Source of the DNA: Bacteroidales bacterium
GTDB taxonomy: Bacteria > Bacteroidota > Bacteroidia > Bacteroidales > UBA1715
Assembly: GCA_016714605.1 (NCBI GenBank)
Contig: JADKDL010000016.1
Coordinates: 1-64,000 of the forward strand
Length of the DNA: 64,000 bases
Reading direction: 5' to 3'
Positions 53,731-63,612 of the stretch are shown piece by piece. The notes under the pieces are model-generated. The model did no database searches and was not told the DNA's origin. It saw nothing but the letters and a program-made list of their open reading frames with translations. Numbering within the stretch: the stretch's first letter is position 1; the number at the start of each line of letters is the position of its first letter. The position numbers and the translations under genes were made by a program.

Positions 53731-54086
53731 CTCAGTGAATCGGCACCTCCGGTAGCATTGTTGAAGTACACCGGAGCTTGGGTAGAAAGGTTCTCAAACT
53801 TGGCTTTGTATGCAGCACCCGGTAGTGACCATAGGAACTGAGCATCAGGTTTTACTGCAATGGTAACCTCCATAGAGTCAGAGCTTGAGCAACCGTATTT
53901 GTTTACCACTTTCACTTTCACCAGCTCTTTGCCTTGGTAGTCCCAGTCAACCAAACGATATGCTTTATTTTGTTCGTTTGATATGGTGTAGTTGGTATGG
54001 TTACCCGAAATAGACCAAACAAAGGTGGTAGAGTCGCCTTCCAACTCTTGCACATAATATGCGTTTCTGGAACCGAGTTTTCGCAC
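53727..54086 (-). CDS. Giant T9SS protein, fragment 6
   Basis: About 115 true residues (GSRNAYYVQELEGDSTTFVWS to GGADSL), a PKD-like unit with FLWSLPGAAYKAKFEN. It leaves frame at CC 53730-53731, two bases from the next piece. Confidence 0.8.
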   Translation of the reverse strand: MRKLGSRNAYYVQELEGDSTTFVWSISGNHTNYTISNEQNKAYRLVDWDYQGKELVKVKVVNKYGCSSSDSMEVTIAVKPDAQFLWSLPGAAYKAKFENLSTQAPVYFNNATGGADSLR

Positions 54087-54991
54087 ACCATCTTTTTACC
54101 CCATACTTTGCCGTTTGGAATAGAACTTACAATAAGACTAGCTGTGGTTGTCTCACTCGGACAAGCCATATCTGCTACCAGATTGGTGTATTTTGTATTG
54201 TTCAATTTGAATATGTATGTACCGCTGTTTTCCAAAGGATAGGTGTTCAGGTCGAGTGTTCTTCCGGTGCCAAGCGTATTGTCTTGAGCATCGAACCAAG
54301 TTGTATTCAATGATCCCACAGCAACAAGGGGTTCGATATTATCATCGCCCAAGCAGATGGCTTTGGTACTCACTTGCGGAGCAAGCGGTTGCTCAATATA
54401 CACATATTGCGCAGTGCCATACGGACTCCAACAGCTACCGTTGTTGTATCTTACAAAGAAGGTGGTAGAGGTATCGGTTGCAAGCACCGAAGCAGTTGGG
54501 GTAAACGAAGCCAAGTTGCCAAGGGTTTGGGCAAGGGTAGAATCTTTTTTCCATTCCACGCCACTATTGCTTTGGGTAAGAATAAGCGGAAGCATCGTAT
54601 TGTTGCTACATGAAGCTTTCATCTCAATAATAGGAGCTTCAGGCAATGGCAGAACGCTGTAAGTGCCTGTTGCAGGTTCGCTCCAACAGCCGTTTGCTTT
54701 GTGCATAGCATAGAAGGTATAGTCGTCAATGGCACTAAACTGGTCGGCAGCCAGGAACTGATTTGCAATTGCAAAATGAGAATCGGCAGGTACCGGAGTA
54801 GTTGGCTGAGTTTTGTACCAATATATTTGTTGCGGGATGTCAATAGCAACACTTGCACTGATGGTTGGTTGCGCCAATCCTACGCAGGTAGGTCTCTGAG
54901 TACTAATGGTAACTGCCGGAGCATAATTTACCGTTATTGAAACCGGAGCTGTCGGACTCATACAGTTGTAGAATGAGCTATATTCAGCCAC
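53918..54991 (-). CDS. Giant T9SS protein, fragment 5
   Basis: About 310 true residues continuing the modules (ICLGDDNIEPLVAV, TTWFDAQDNTLGTG), up to KKMVCENS where the frame is lost near 54073. The remaining open frame to 53918 is out of frame. Confidence 0.8.
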   Translation of the reverse strand: MAEYSSFYNCMSPTAPVSITVNYAPAVTISTQRPTCVGLAQPTISASVAIDIPQQIYWYKTQPTTPVPADSHFAIANQFLAADQFSAIDDYTFYAMHKANGCWSEPATGTYSVLPLPEAPIIEMKASCSNNTMLPLILTQSNSGVEWKKDSTLAQTLGNLASFTPTASVLATDTSTTFFVRYNNGSCWSPYGTAQYVYIEQPLAPQVSTKAICLGDDNIEPLVAVGSLNTTWFDAQDNTLGTGRTLDLNTYPLENSGTYIFKLNNTKYTNLVADMACPSETTTASLIVSSIPNGKVWGKKMVCENSVPETHIMCKSWKATLPPLFGLFRVTIPTTPYQTNKIKHIVWLTGTTKAKSW

Positions 54992-56844
54992 ATGCCAAGT
55001 CGTAACGTCGCCGCTTGGCGCTGATAACGGGGTGTATGATCGCCAACAGCAACTCTAGATCCATCGTCAGGATTGGTAGTGGTTCTCGTAAACCAACGGA
55101 ACTCGCTAGTGCCTTGTTTAGGTTTAAACCAGGTGCTCAAAGGTGCCGGTATGGCAGTGAGGGTTGGGATATCGTCATAGTTACAGATAATTTCCGAAAC
55201 CGCCGAAGGTCTTGGTACCGGACAGTTGAACAGTTCTACCCGTACCAAATCATCGGTACTTTCGCAACCAAGAATGGTTTGTGTAGCAAAGAAATCTTTC
55301 GCAGGAAGGGTTTCTTTTGTTGGGTCTATAAATGAAGTTGGTAATGTCCAAGTAGTTGTCGTTTTCTCAACAACCCCGGTAAGGGCAGTTCTAGAAGCAT
55401 TCTGATTGCTGTAGAATTTCACACCTTCACCTGTTCCTGTTACCTCAACTGGAACAGCACTGGTCATACGACTCAGGTCTGCAATTACAGGTGCAGGGGT
55501 ATGTTGTATTTCTATATTTTCGGTTTGCGTAGCCTCACAGCCTTTGCTGTCGGTAAGGGTAGCGGTAATGGTCATTGGAACAAGTCCAAACTGAGCAGCA
55601 CCAACCACACTGGCAGGAGTAAGCGAACCATTACTACCTGAGAGAATAATACCTCCTATGCTGTTGCCCGATAGACTATAATCCATAGAAGCAACCACTG
55701 CATTATTAGTAATCACCGGCGAAGCAATCACCTCAGGGTCTGTTTGGCAGATGGTTGTTTTTGTATTAGAAAGTGCAATGGTAAATACCGGAGTCGGGTT
55801 CACCGTAAAGGTAACCGTTGCCTCAGGACCTCTGCACGGCATACCGGCAGCATCATTTTTCTCTTGCGACATTTTGAAGGTGTATCTGCCCGGAGCAGCA
55901 TATTTATTGCCAAAGGTACTTAAATCTAAGTCTTTGGTCGTTTCAATCACCAATCCTGTAGAATCTCTCCATTCAAAGTTAAATCCGTCAGCTACGGCAG
56001 TAATAGAAGGTAAGGTACCATTATCTTCCTCACAGATAGCCACCGGAGTGAGTATCGGAGCAGGCGTCGGACAGTTTACAATAATCCAGATTGATTTAGC
56101 AATCGGACTTACGCAAGAGTTGAGCGTCTGAGTAACATCGTAAGAGTACTTACCTATTTTGCTAATATGTGTAGGATACATAGTCAACGGAGAAGATGTA
56201 GAAATTACAGTACCTGTACTATCTTTTATAGAGAGCGAAGCTGTAGGGTAATAATCTATTTCCATTGGCGGTAAAGACTCAATAGAAGCAATACCCCAGG
56301 TAACCGGAGGATTCGGTAATATACCCGTTCCGGTAGGTGCTAAAACATTAGTAACATCAACATCAAGCGTTGTTTGATTGGTACAAGTCGCTTTTCTGTC
56401 GGTACCCGAGCCCCACGCCTGAGACGCATCTAAGGTAAGGGTTGTGGTTTTAACGCCAGTAGCCGACGCAGTGAACTGCGGAGTCCATGTAGTACCCGAA
56501 ACACCCGCACCACTAAGTACCGAGCCAGCAGGTTCTATAGAAATATTTACCGAAGCTTGCGTATAGCAAATCATGCCTGGGTCTTGAATTTTCGGATCAG
56601 GAAGTTCGTGAATAATCAACTCAACAGGTGTAGGCGGACCAAAGCAAGTATGGGTAGGGTCATATTCGGCCACATACACCGTATGCGAACCAACCGCAGT
56701 AATACCATGGCTTGTCCACGTATCGCCTAAGAAATCTTCATCGCCAAAAGTAGCACTGGTAGGAATTTCATCAAAATTTCTCCACCAGCCAAGGTCGTTG
56801 CCTGTTCCGGTAGCCGTAAGAGCAACGTTGGTTTCTCCGTACAT
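54958..56844 (-). CDS. Giant T9SS protein, fragment 4 (second type of repeat modules)
   Basis: About 600 residues in the next frame. It contains longer modules bounded by NCPTPAP and NCPVPRP, each with an IC..D...P.L.A pattern and an aromatic stretch (FNFEWRDSTGLVIETT, TWFKPKQGTSEFRW). These differ from the Ig-like units of fragment 2, so the protein has two repeat families. Leaves frame in the four-G run at 55029-55032, continuing as PLSAPSGDVTTWHVAEY. Confidence 0.85.
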   Translation of the reverse strand: MYGETNVALTATGTGNDLGWWRNFDEIPTSATFGDEDFLGDTWTSHGITAVGSHTVYVAEYDPTHTCFGPPTPVELIIHELPDPKIQDPGMICYTQASVNISIEPAGSVLSGAGVSGTTWTPQFTASATGVKTTTLTLDASQAWGSGTDRKATCTNQTTLDVDVTNVLAPTGTGILPNPPVTWGIASIESLPPMEIDYYPTASLSIKDSTGTVISTSSPLTMYPTHISKIGKYSYDVTQTLNSCVSPIAKSIWIIVNCPTPAPILTPVAICEEDNGTLPSITAVADGFNFEWRDSTGLVIETTKDLDLSTFGNKYAAPGRYTFKMSQEKNDAAGMPCRGPEATVTFTVNPTPVFTIALSNTKTTICQTDPEVIASPVITNNAVVASMDYSLSGNSIGGIILSGSNGSLTPASVVGAAQFGLVPMTITATLTDSKGCEATQTENIEIQHTPAPVIADLSRMTSAVPVEVTGTGEGVKFYSNQNASRTALTGVVEKTTTTWTLPTSFIDPTKETLPAKDFFATQTILGCESTDDLVRVELFNCPVPRPSAVSEIICNYDDIPTLTAIPAPLSTWFKPKQGTSEFRWFTRTTTNPDDGSRVAVGDHTPRYQRQAATLRLGMWLNIAHSTTV

Positions 56845-57137
56845 GCATGATATTTTATAGCCGTAGGTTTAGGTATTGGACAATTGGTTATGGTCAAGAT
56901 AACCTGTACCGGTTCGCTTTGACAACCATTCAAGGTTTGAGTAGCATACATCGGGTAGAGACCATCTTTCATCTTACCCAAATCATCAACATACGGTGTA
57001 TTATAGCAATCAGCCTGAAGCACAACGGTTGTATTTGTATCGTTAGCGCTATACCATTTTATATCAGTACCCGTAGCACAAATATCAGGAACAAGTGCTT
57101 GATTTGGAACATCAGTATTAAGCGCTTCATCAGGCAC
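56727..57137 (-). CDS. Giant T9SS protein, fragment 3
   Basis: Short bridge (about 95 true residues, PDEALNTDVPNQALVPDICATG to NCPIPKPT) in a third frame, containing one repeat module with the recurring NCPIPKP boundary motif. The last 40 residues of the open frame after 56862 are out of frame and artefactual. Confidence 0.75.
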   Translation of the reverse strand: MPDEALNTDVPNQALVPDICATGTDIKWYSANDTNTTVVLQADCYNTPYVDDLGKMKDGLYPMYATQTLNGCQSEPVQVILTITNCPIPKPTAIKYHACTEKPTLLLRLPEQATTLAGGEILMKFLPVLLLAMKIS

Positions 57138-59797
57138 TCAATAGGCGGATTCGTATGATTTACGGTAATGTTGTGGGTTACAGGCAGCGCCTCGCAACCG
57201 GTTGTAGGGTCGGCATATTCAAAGGTTATGGTATGCGTACCTTGAGTAGCAGCGGCAGGGTTGAAGTTTCTGCCCGTTACACCTGTTCCCGAGAACGTTC
57301 CAGTAGTGAGTGCTGTGCCGTTAGCCAGTTGCGCTTTTAGCCCAAAAGTAGGGGTGTAGTCGCACACCGCAGTAGGGTTCATGTTTATCAAGGTAACCGG
57401 ACGCGGATTAATGGTAATGACGTCGGTAACTGCATCGCCAACGCAACCATTGCCATCGGTATAATTGTATGTAATGGTATAGTTACCCGCAGTAGCCGAA
57501 GCAGGGGTGAATACGCCTGTTGTTGCATTTAGAGCCGGAGTAGCAGGTGAAACCGCAAGGGTTCCCATGCCGTGCGAAAGGCTTGGCGTAAGAGCTGCAT
57601 CATAGACACAAGCCGCAGCGGAATAATTTAAAGTCAACACCGGAAGCGGATTTACCACCACCGAGCCAGTAACCGGAGTTTCCATTTTACAACTACCAGT
57701 TGCAGCCGAGGTTGTAAAGGTATAGCTTATCGGGAAAGTCCCGTCTGTAGCAGGGGTAAAGGTTGCAGTCTTATCAGAAGCCCAAACAGCACCAGTCCAT
57801 GTACCTACACCATCGGCAACCGAGGTAGTAGCGGTTATGGTAGCAGGAGCATCGCCCACGCACAGCGGAGCTACGCTACTCAATGTAGCCGTTGGCAACG
57901 CATGAATGGTTATGGTTTTGGTATCGGTGCCGGTACATTTGTTGGCATCCTCTACCGTAACGGTAAGAGCATAAATACCCGGAGCAGCAGTAGCTGGTAT
58001 GGTTGGTGAAGCAATTGTGGTTGCACTTCCTAAAAGAGCTGCCGCAGTACCAGTCCATGTATATTTTGCAAATGCCTGAGAAGTTGCAAGGGTTATCGGA
58101 GTCTTTTGGCACACAGCAAATCCTGGATTTGCGGTAATGGTAGGACTCAGATTGGCGTTTATAGTCAGTGTTTCTGAGAAACTGTCTGAGCAACCATTGT
58201 CATCGGTAAAGGTGTAGGTTATGGTGTAAATACCGGCAACACCATTATGTTTGAAAATAGAACTAGAACCAGTACCAGTTATCGTACCTGCAGAAGCGGT
58301 AAACACACCCGAGCCATTGGTAGGTTCGCTGCTTATCATCTCATTATACAGATTTATATTATCAGTGGTAGAGCAATAATATACTGCTTTCATTGTTACT
58401 ACCGGTAGTGGATTTATCTCAACCACTGTATTTGCGGTGGTTGCCAAAGCAGTACAGCCATTGCCATCGGTAATGGTTCCGGTAAGGCGGTAAATACCCG
58501 CATCAGGGGTGTTTATTGTATATGTAGTTGATGTATGATTTGATACCGCTTTTGCAGTTCCATCTATGGTATAGGTAAACGAGAAGTTCGGACTACCTAC
58601 CGTAAACTCAATAACCACTGGAGCAACGGTCTCGCCTGCGCAATAGTCATCGCCACCGGTAATGGTGTAAACAGGGGTTGGATTGCCCACCACGGTTATG
58701 TTGCGCAGTGTATACGAACAGCCCGACTTAGTAAGCGTTAGTCCATAGACACCTGCCAAAGCACCCGAAAGTGAAGCCGTAGTGGCAGTAGGTACAGGAG
58801 CACCGTTTTTTGTCCATACATAGGTAGCACCTGCAACCGCATTCACACTCAGGGTTACACCCGCTGTACCGCAATAGGTAGTGTCGGTGGTGAGCCAGGT
58901 GGTTACTGGAGAAGGGTTTACAAGCACATCGGCAGAGACAGTAGTCGATACGCAACCTGCAATTTCAGTATAAAGCGAATAGGTACCCGAATAGGTAGTA
59001 AGAGCTTTAGCTCTGGTAACATCAGCAGTAGCTGCGGTAAACGCTCCCGGACCAGTCCAATGATAAATAGTACCCGTTGGTGGTGCAGTAATACCCGAAG
59101 TGATTTCCAAATCTTCACCCTCGCAGATGGTTACATCGGCTGGGGCAGGGGTTGGTGGGGTAGCTACGGTAAGGCGGAAAGATATTGTATCAAGACAGGC
59201 TGAATTGCCTAAATTACCGTCTTCAATTGTAATTAAGTATTTACCGGCAAGGCTAGGCGTAACATCATTAATATTTAAAACATAAGGGAGCGTTGATAAA
59301 TTTGCATAGGTTCCTGATTGTGTGCCACCCGAAATTTTTATTTTATAACCATTTAATGCTGCTCCTAATATTCCATTTATGCTCACGCTCACATCATCTC
59401 CACCACAGGCAGCAATATTTCTTTTGGAAATAGTTAGGTTTTTGGGCTGAATACATGCTGGGCAATTTTTAGTTATTTCAATAGGTTCTGAAATAGAGTA
59501 GTTCTTGCAAAGATTATCTTTATCGGCATAATTTGGTGCAACAAAATTGTTGTTTGAAGTAAATACTGAGGCTGCAGCAGCAACAACTCTAAAATACACC
59601 TTTTCACCATTAGCCATTGCCGAAAATATAGGATCTGCAGCAGGATTAGTAATAGCATAAGATGTTACAGTGCCAGATGTTCCTAGATTTTTCCAACTGC
59701 TCTGGATATCTGGTGTTCTAGACCATTGATAAAGGAATCTAGGGTCATTATTGTAATAATGATTCATTAAGTCGCTCACAACGATATTGAACTCCAA
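57059..59797 (-). CDS. Giant T9SS protein, fragment 2 (repeat modules)
   Basis: About 900 residues of tandem Ig/PKD-like modules, each rich in Thr, Val and Ala with one or two Cys and a Trp, for example LPVLTLNYSAAACVYDAALTP and VWTKNGAPVPTAT. Modules repeat about every 85-100 residues. The true reading enters from fragment 1 as KACSDPLEFNIVVS; the listed start Met is not a real start. It leaves frame near 57134 after HTNPPIE. Confidence 0.85.
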   Translation of the reverse strand: MEFNIVVSDLMNHYYNNDPRFLYQWSRTPDIQSSWKNLGTSGTVTSYAITNPAADPIFSAMANGEKVYFRVVAAAASVFTSNNNFVAPNYADKDNLCKNYSISEPIEITKNCPACIQPKNLTISKRNIAACGGDDVSVSINGILGAALNGYKIKISGGTQSGTYANLSTLPYVLNINDVTPSLAGKYLITIEDGNLGNSACLDTISFRLTVATPPTPAPADVTICEGEDLEITSGITAPPTGTIYHWTGPGAFTAATADVTRAKALTTYSGTYSLYTEIAGCVSTTVSADVLVNPSPVTTWLTTDTTYCGTAGVTLSVNAVAGATYVWTKNGAPVPTATTASLSGALAGVYGLTLTKSGCSYTLRNITVVGNPTPVYTITGGDDYCAGETVAPVVIEFTVGSPNFSFTYTIDGTAKAVSNHTSTTYTINTPDAGIYRLTGTITDGNGCTALATTANTVVEINPLPVVTMKAVYYCSTTDNINLYNEMISSEPTNGSGVFTASAGTITGTGSSSIFKHNGVAGIYTITYTFTDDNGCSDSFSETLTINANLSPTITANPGFAVCQKTPITLATSQAFAKYTWTGTAAALLGSATTIASPTIPATAAPGIYALTVTVEDANKCTGTDTKTITIHALPTATLSSVAPLCVGDAPATITATTSVADGVGTWTGAVWASDKTATFTPATDGTFPISYTFTTSAATGSCKMETPVTGSVVVNPLPVLTLNYSAAACVYDAALTPSLSHGMGTLAVSPATPALNATTGVFTPASATAGNYTITYNYTDGNGCVGDAVTDVITINPRPVTLINMNPTAVCDYTPTFGLKAQLANGTALTTGTFSGTGVTGRNFNPAAATQGTHTITFEYADPTTGCEALPVTHNITVNHTNPPIECLMKRLILMFQIKHLFLIFVLRVLI

Positions 59798-61476
59798 TGG
59801 ATCGGAGCAGGCTTTTTGTATTTTGAGAATGTTGGTAAATCGGCAAAAAGGTCAAGTGTTGGCGGAGCGCATGCCATAAATTTTATATCGTCAATCAGAA
59901 GGTCATTACCATTACGCCAAAACGCATCTCCGGAAGTTCCTTCTCCACCACGGCTATCAACTTCTAACAAAACAGAAGTATACCCATTCAGTGTAAAAGA
60001 AGGCACACTAACTCTTACCCAACCACTACCGGGTCCAGCTGTTGCTGTAGCAGTTGCTAGAGTTTGTGCTCCATTTGGACTCTTGATATTAAGTTTTATA
60101 GTAGGAGCATTGACAGCATCACTGGCATTTGCTATGTAAGCCTCAAAAAACATTTGTTTACCTTCGCATAAATTTGGAATCGTTCTACTGTAAACAACGC
60201 CTAAGAAATTATACGCCACATTTATAAACAATTGTCCACCATCAGGTTCTTGCGAATGATCTTCATAAACTCCGGCAAACCAGTTACCTACATTTTTATG
60301 AATATAAGAAGACACTCCATAAAATCCGTCTTCAATTGTGCCTGTTCCATCAAATTTGTGGCTTGGAATGGTATAACCAACATTAGCACGAAACGGTTTT
60401 GTAAGTCCGGTAGTCGTATTGCCAAAAGCATCTATATAAGAGTTAGCTGTTGGGAAACGACCAAAATCGTCAAAGAATATTGTCTCACGCGAACTAGGCA
60501 TACCTAAATCATTTACACAACAGGTAACTGTTTTAATATCATAAGGTTCACTTACGGTGCCATCCATAGTAATTCTGTAAAGAGCATTTTCAGTTACTTC
60601 AACAATAGCACTTTTGTTGGTGCTTATATTTGTCCAAGAGCTACCTCCATTTGTAGATTTTTGCCATTGGTAAGACTTAGCACCATATTCTCTGTCGAGG
60701 GAAAGTAAAGTTTGTTCACCGGTACAAACTTCTCTGCCTTGACTCGATTTTATTTTTGGGTCGAGGCATCCAAAGACTTCAATTTTTCCTATACCTATAG
60801 CCGAGCATCTGCCAAAATTATATCCTGAATTTATACTTAAAATAATTGAAGTAGCATCTGCTGCGAGAGTTCCTGTTGAAGTATAATTAAAGCTTTGACC
60901 CCAACTAGTAGCACCTGAGCCTAAAGAAAAATCTTTTAAACCAGCACCATATTGATCTACATTCACTCCTATTCGCAAATTGCTTTGAGTCCATTGATTT
61001 GCCATCATACAAGCAGAGTCCATTACCGGAAGGTGATAGATTTTCATTCGTACCGTATAGTTAGAACCTGGTTTAACTCCATTAACTTTGTAACTTAAAA
61101 GAGGTTTGTCTGTTCCTGTCTCCAAACGAATAACCAACATTGAGTCTTTAATATCTGCAAAGTCGGTTCTTAGTTTATTAGGATTTGCCGTTGCTCCATA
61201 AACGAAATTGGTGGTAGAAAAGTCTTCTGCATCAACAGCAATTGTGGCTGCCGAAGAAAACGTATTACCGGAAGGTCCTATTTGTTTTACTAAATTAAAA
61301 TCGTAGTAATAGGCGTCTTCAGAACCAGGAAGTGGTTGAAAATGAGTACCTCCCACCAACGAAGTGCATGTTTGCGCTTGTAATCCTCCGTTTTGAAATA
61401 AAACAATAAGCGCAATTGCTAAATAAGCGATTTTCTTAAAACACTTATTTCTTGTTTTTTTGTTTGAATGCGTCAT
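59776..61476 (-). CDS. Giant T9SS protein, fragment 1 (N-terminal, signal peptide and domains)
   Basis: The N-terminal 567 residues in one frame from the ATG at 61476. Signal peptide IAYLAIALIVLFQNGGLQA is followed by a globular domain (about residues 40-215), one Ig-like unit (WQKSTNGGSSW near 270), and a galactose-binding or CBM-like domain (FFEAYIANASDAV...LIDDIKFMACAPPTLD). A longer reading starts at 61524 but the extra 16 residues have no role. It leaves frame in the five-A run at 59813-59817 and ends in an artefactual tail (KYKKPAPIHW). Confidence 0.85.
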   Translation of the reverse strand: MTHSNKKTRNKCFKKIAYLAIALIVLFQNGGLQAQTCTSLVGGTHFQPLPGSEDAYYYDFNLVKQIGPSGNTFSSAATIAVDAEDFSTTNFVYGATANPNKLRTDFADIKDSMLVIRLETGTDKPLLSYKVNGVKPGSNYTVRMKIYHLPVMDSACMMANQWTQSNLRIGVNVDQYGAGLKDFSLGSGATSWGQSFNYTSTGTLAADATSIILSINSGYNFGRCSAIGIGKIEVFGCLDPKIKSSQGREVCTGEQTLLSLDREYGAKSYQWQKSTNGGSSWTNISTNKSAIVEVTENALYRITMDGTVSEPYDIKTVTCCVNDLGMPSSRETIFFDDFGRFPTANSYIDAFGNTTTGLTKPFRANVGYTIPSHKFDGTGTIEDGFYGVSSYIHKNVGNWFAGVYEDHSQEPDGGQLFINVAYNFLGVVYSRTIPNLCEGKQMFFEAYIANASDAVNAPTIKLNIKSPNGAQTLATATATAGPGSGWVRVSVPSFTLNGYTSVLLEVDSRGGEGTSGDAFWRNGNDLLIDDIKFMACAPPTLDLFADLPTFSKYKKPAPIHWSSISL

Positions 61477-62036
61477 TTTATTGTTTTTATGTTGTTGTTT
61501 ATTGTCAATTGGAAATATTAGCATAGTATTATTAAAAAATGGTTAAAAAAACGTTCTTATTATACAGACTCAAATTTACTTGTTTTTGTTGTATGCATAA
61601 TTATAAAATATTATAGACAATAAAGTTCAATTTTGTTTAAATTAATTCCAAAAAAAGAACGTTTTTAATAAAATACAGTCTTTTTACCGGCAAAGAACCT
61701 TTGAACAGCAGTATTATAGATTTAAAATCTAAATTACATTCTTTTTTAAATGACATTGAAAGAGAACGAACATTCATGAATAAATATCTAAAAAGCTGGA
61801 AATTGTTTAGATTTTTCTTATTTTAAAAATCAAAAAAGGTAATGAATATCATAATAGTTTGTGATTGATTTATTGCTATACTTCTAATAATTTTGTATCA
61901 TAATACAGTAATATTATAGTTTGAAAAATTCTGATTAAAATAAATATTTTTCAATGTTTATTTTAATTGAATTTATTCAATCGTAAGAAAATAATATTAC
62001 AATCAACCTATATTAATTTTAAGATAACGTTGAATT
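61477..62036. other. Divergent intergenic region, promoter of the giant gene
   Basis: 560 AT-rich bases with no gene. A leftward -7 box is at 61571-61578. The right part up to 62036 must hold the porin promoter; I recognised no exact box there. Confidence 0.5.
61571..61578 (-). promoter_or_regulatory. Promoter -7 box (TAnnTTTG) for the giant T9SS gene
   Basis: Minus strand TAAATTTG, exact match to the consensus, about 95 bases upstream of the preferred ATG at 61476. Supports that the broken gene still has an intact promoter. Confidence 0.5.
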
Positions 62037-63164
62037 ATGAAGCTATTTTTATCTGTTTTATTGATTTTAATGCTGTTTGCATCTATTAAGGCACAAGATT
62101 CCTTGAAACCTTTATCTTTTGAATTTGGATATACCGGCGATATTGTTGGAAATGTAAACGGTGGCATAGAGCAAGGAGTCTGCTATCTGGGTTTAGCCAA
62201 AGCAGCAATTGCTTTTGATTTTGAAAAAGCAGGTATGTGGAAGGGAGGAACGTTTTTCATAAATGCGATTAATACTCATGGAGCAAGCCCATCAGCCGAT
62301 TTGATTGGCGATATGCAAGTAGCTTCAAATCTTGAGGCGGGAAACCACACATACTTACAGGAGTTGTGGTATAAGCAAAATGTTGGTGATGTTGATATTG
62401 TTGCGGGTTTGCAAGACTTGAATGTTGAATTTTCTGCAATTGAATCGGCATCTCTTTTTATGAATAGTTCATTTGGTGTCAATCCTGTTATTTCTCATAA
62501 TATAAGTGCTCCCATTTTTCCCCTTACTACTTTAGGATTTACCCTACGTTGGGATATGTCAGAGCGTTTTTCATGGATTGGAGCGGTTCATGATGGTTGT
62601 CCGTTGTCTTTCGATAATAATCCGTATAATTTAAAATGGAGGTTTCTCTCCGGCGATGGTTTACTTTTTATATCCGAGTTTCACCTCAATGGCGATGGTA
62701 ACCGCATAGGTACCTATAAAATAGGAGCATATAGCCACAATCATGTGCTAGAAAATACCTTTGAAATGCACTTGCCCGATTCGCTTAATTACATGATTTC
62801 AGGTGTGTATGCTTCACTAGATCAGCCTATTTACTCAAGCGGAGATAAACTATTGAATCTGTTTTTGCAATTAGGAATGAGCAGTTCAAAGCAAAGTATA
62901 AATCCGTTTTATCTGGGTTTAGGCTTTCATTTTTCAGGAATTTTCAGTAAAAATGCAAAAGATGTACTCGGACTAGCCATGGCTAGCGAATATATAAAAG
63001 ATGCAAACCAGTTCGAAACTGCTGTTGAACTCACATATAAATATCAGTTTACCGATAATTTCTCTGCTCAACCCAATGTGCAATATATTATAAATCCTTT
63101 AGGTACAGGTATAGCACTTCCTAATGCTTTTGTTTGTTCATTACGCCTCGGTTTAGAGTTTTAA
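62037..63164 (+). CDS. OprB-like carbohydrate porin / outer membrane beta-barrel
   Basis: A 375-residue protein with a signal peptide (MKLFLSVLLILMLFASIKAQ, cleavage before QDS) and alternating aromatic beta strands to a C-terminal Phe (SLRLGLEF), typical of outer-membrane barrels. Motifs of the OprB family are present: GMWKGGTFFINAINTHG, YLQELWYKQ, ISAPIFPLTTLGFTLRW and FQTAVELTYKYQ-like strand near the end. It would admit sugars or other small solutes. It stands alone and is followed by a terminator. Confidence 0.82.
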   Translation: MKLFLSVLLILMLFASIKAQDSLKPLSFEFGYTGDIVGNVNGGIEQGVCYLGLAKAAIAFDFEKAGMWKGGTFFINAINTHGASPSADLIGDMQVASNLEAGNHTYLQELWYKQNVGDVDIVAGLQDLNVEFSAIESASLFMNSSFGVNPVISHNISAPIFPLTTLGFTLRWDMSERFSWIGAVHDGCPLSFDNNPYNLKWRFLSGDGLLFISEFHLNGDGNRIGTYKIGAYSHNHVLENTFEMHLPDSLNYMISGVYASLDQPIYSSGDKLLNLFLQLGMSSSKQSINPFYLGLGFHFSGIFSKNAKDVLGLAMASEYIKDANQFETAVELTYKYQFTDNFSAQPNVQYIINPLGTGIALPNAFVCSLRLGLEF

Positions 63165-63612
63165 TTTTTTCTCTCAGTATATAACAGCAATGTTTGTGTT
63201 AATTTTATTTAACTCAAACATTGCTGTTGTTTTTAAATCACATCAGTACATATCTAGCTTAATGTTCGACTGTTTGCGGTTTTTATTAGTAAATAGTATT
63301 TTGTTTTCTGAAATATTTTAGAGTATTTTCATCTCCATATATATCCAGTTTCTTAACATAATATTCTTATTTGAGACTTTTTTACTCAAATTATTTAACA
63401 AAAACACTACAATTCTCTAACCATCAATTCCGATAAAATATTCAAAATTTGCTCACTTCTTTTTGCGAAGATTATGTTTTGTTTTTAAAGAGTTTTTCTT
63501 TATCGGGCTAAAAAGATAATCAGGCAGAAGAGAGTTGTATTTATTTTGTTCCATTAACTTCAAATAGTTGTGGATGCTAGGTTGTTGTGTAAAAGTTAAA
63601 TTATATAGTATT
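63165..63612. other. Gene-free region after the porin
   Basis: 448 AT-rich bases. It begins with the porin terminator (63183-63234). I see no further gene and no exact promoter box before the partial gene at 63613. Confidence 0.5.
63183..63234 (+). terminator. Rho-independent terminator after the porin
   Basis: Fourteen-base perfect arms (AACAGCAATGTTTG at 63183-63196 and its complement at 63215-63228) and a T run, 18 bases after the porin stop. Confidence 0.88.

Larger units (their letters stand above)
53221..61476 (-). pseudogene. Giant secreted T9SS protein (type B sorting domain), split by six frameshifts
   Basis: Seven overlapping open pieces read leftward as one gene of about 2750 residues. 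It opens with a signal peptide (ATG at 61476, cleavage near GLQAQ) and ends in a gliding-motility-associated type B T9SS sorting domain. Between are many 80-110-residue immunoglobulin/PKD-like modules. Each junction is repaired by adding one base, always in a short homopolymer: A-run 59813-59817, near 57134, CC at 56861-56862, GGGG at 55029-55032, CC at 54073-54074 and CC at 53730-53731. The product would be a cell-surface or released adhesin or matrix protein. GC content is visibly higher than in neighbouring genes. Repeated one-base losses fit sequencing or assembly error better than decay, since no stop or large deletion is seen. Confidence 0.85.

Noticed and set aside
54619..59658. Many medium ORFs on both strands inside the giant T9SS gene
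   Set aside because: They are shadows of the repetitive Thr/Ala/Pro-rich coding sequence, lack family similarity and have no starts or leaders of their own.
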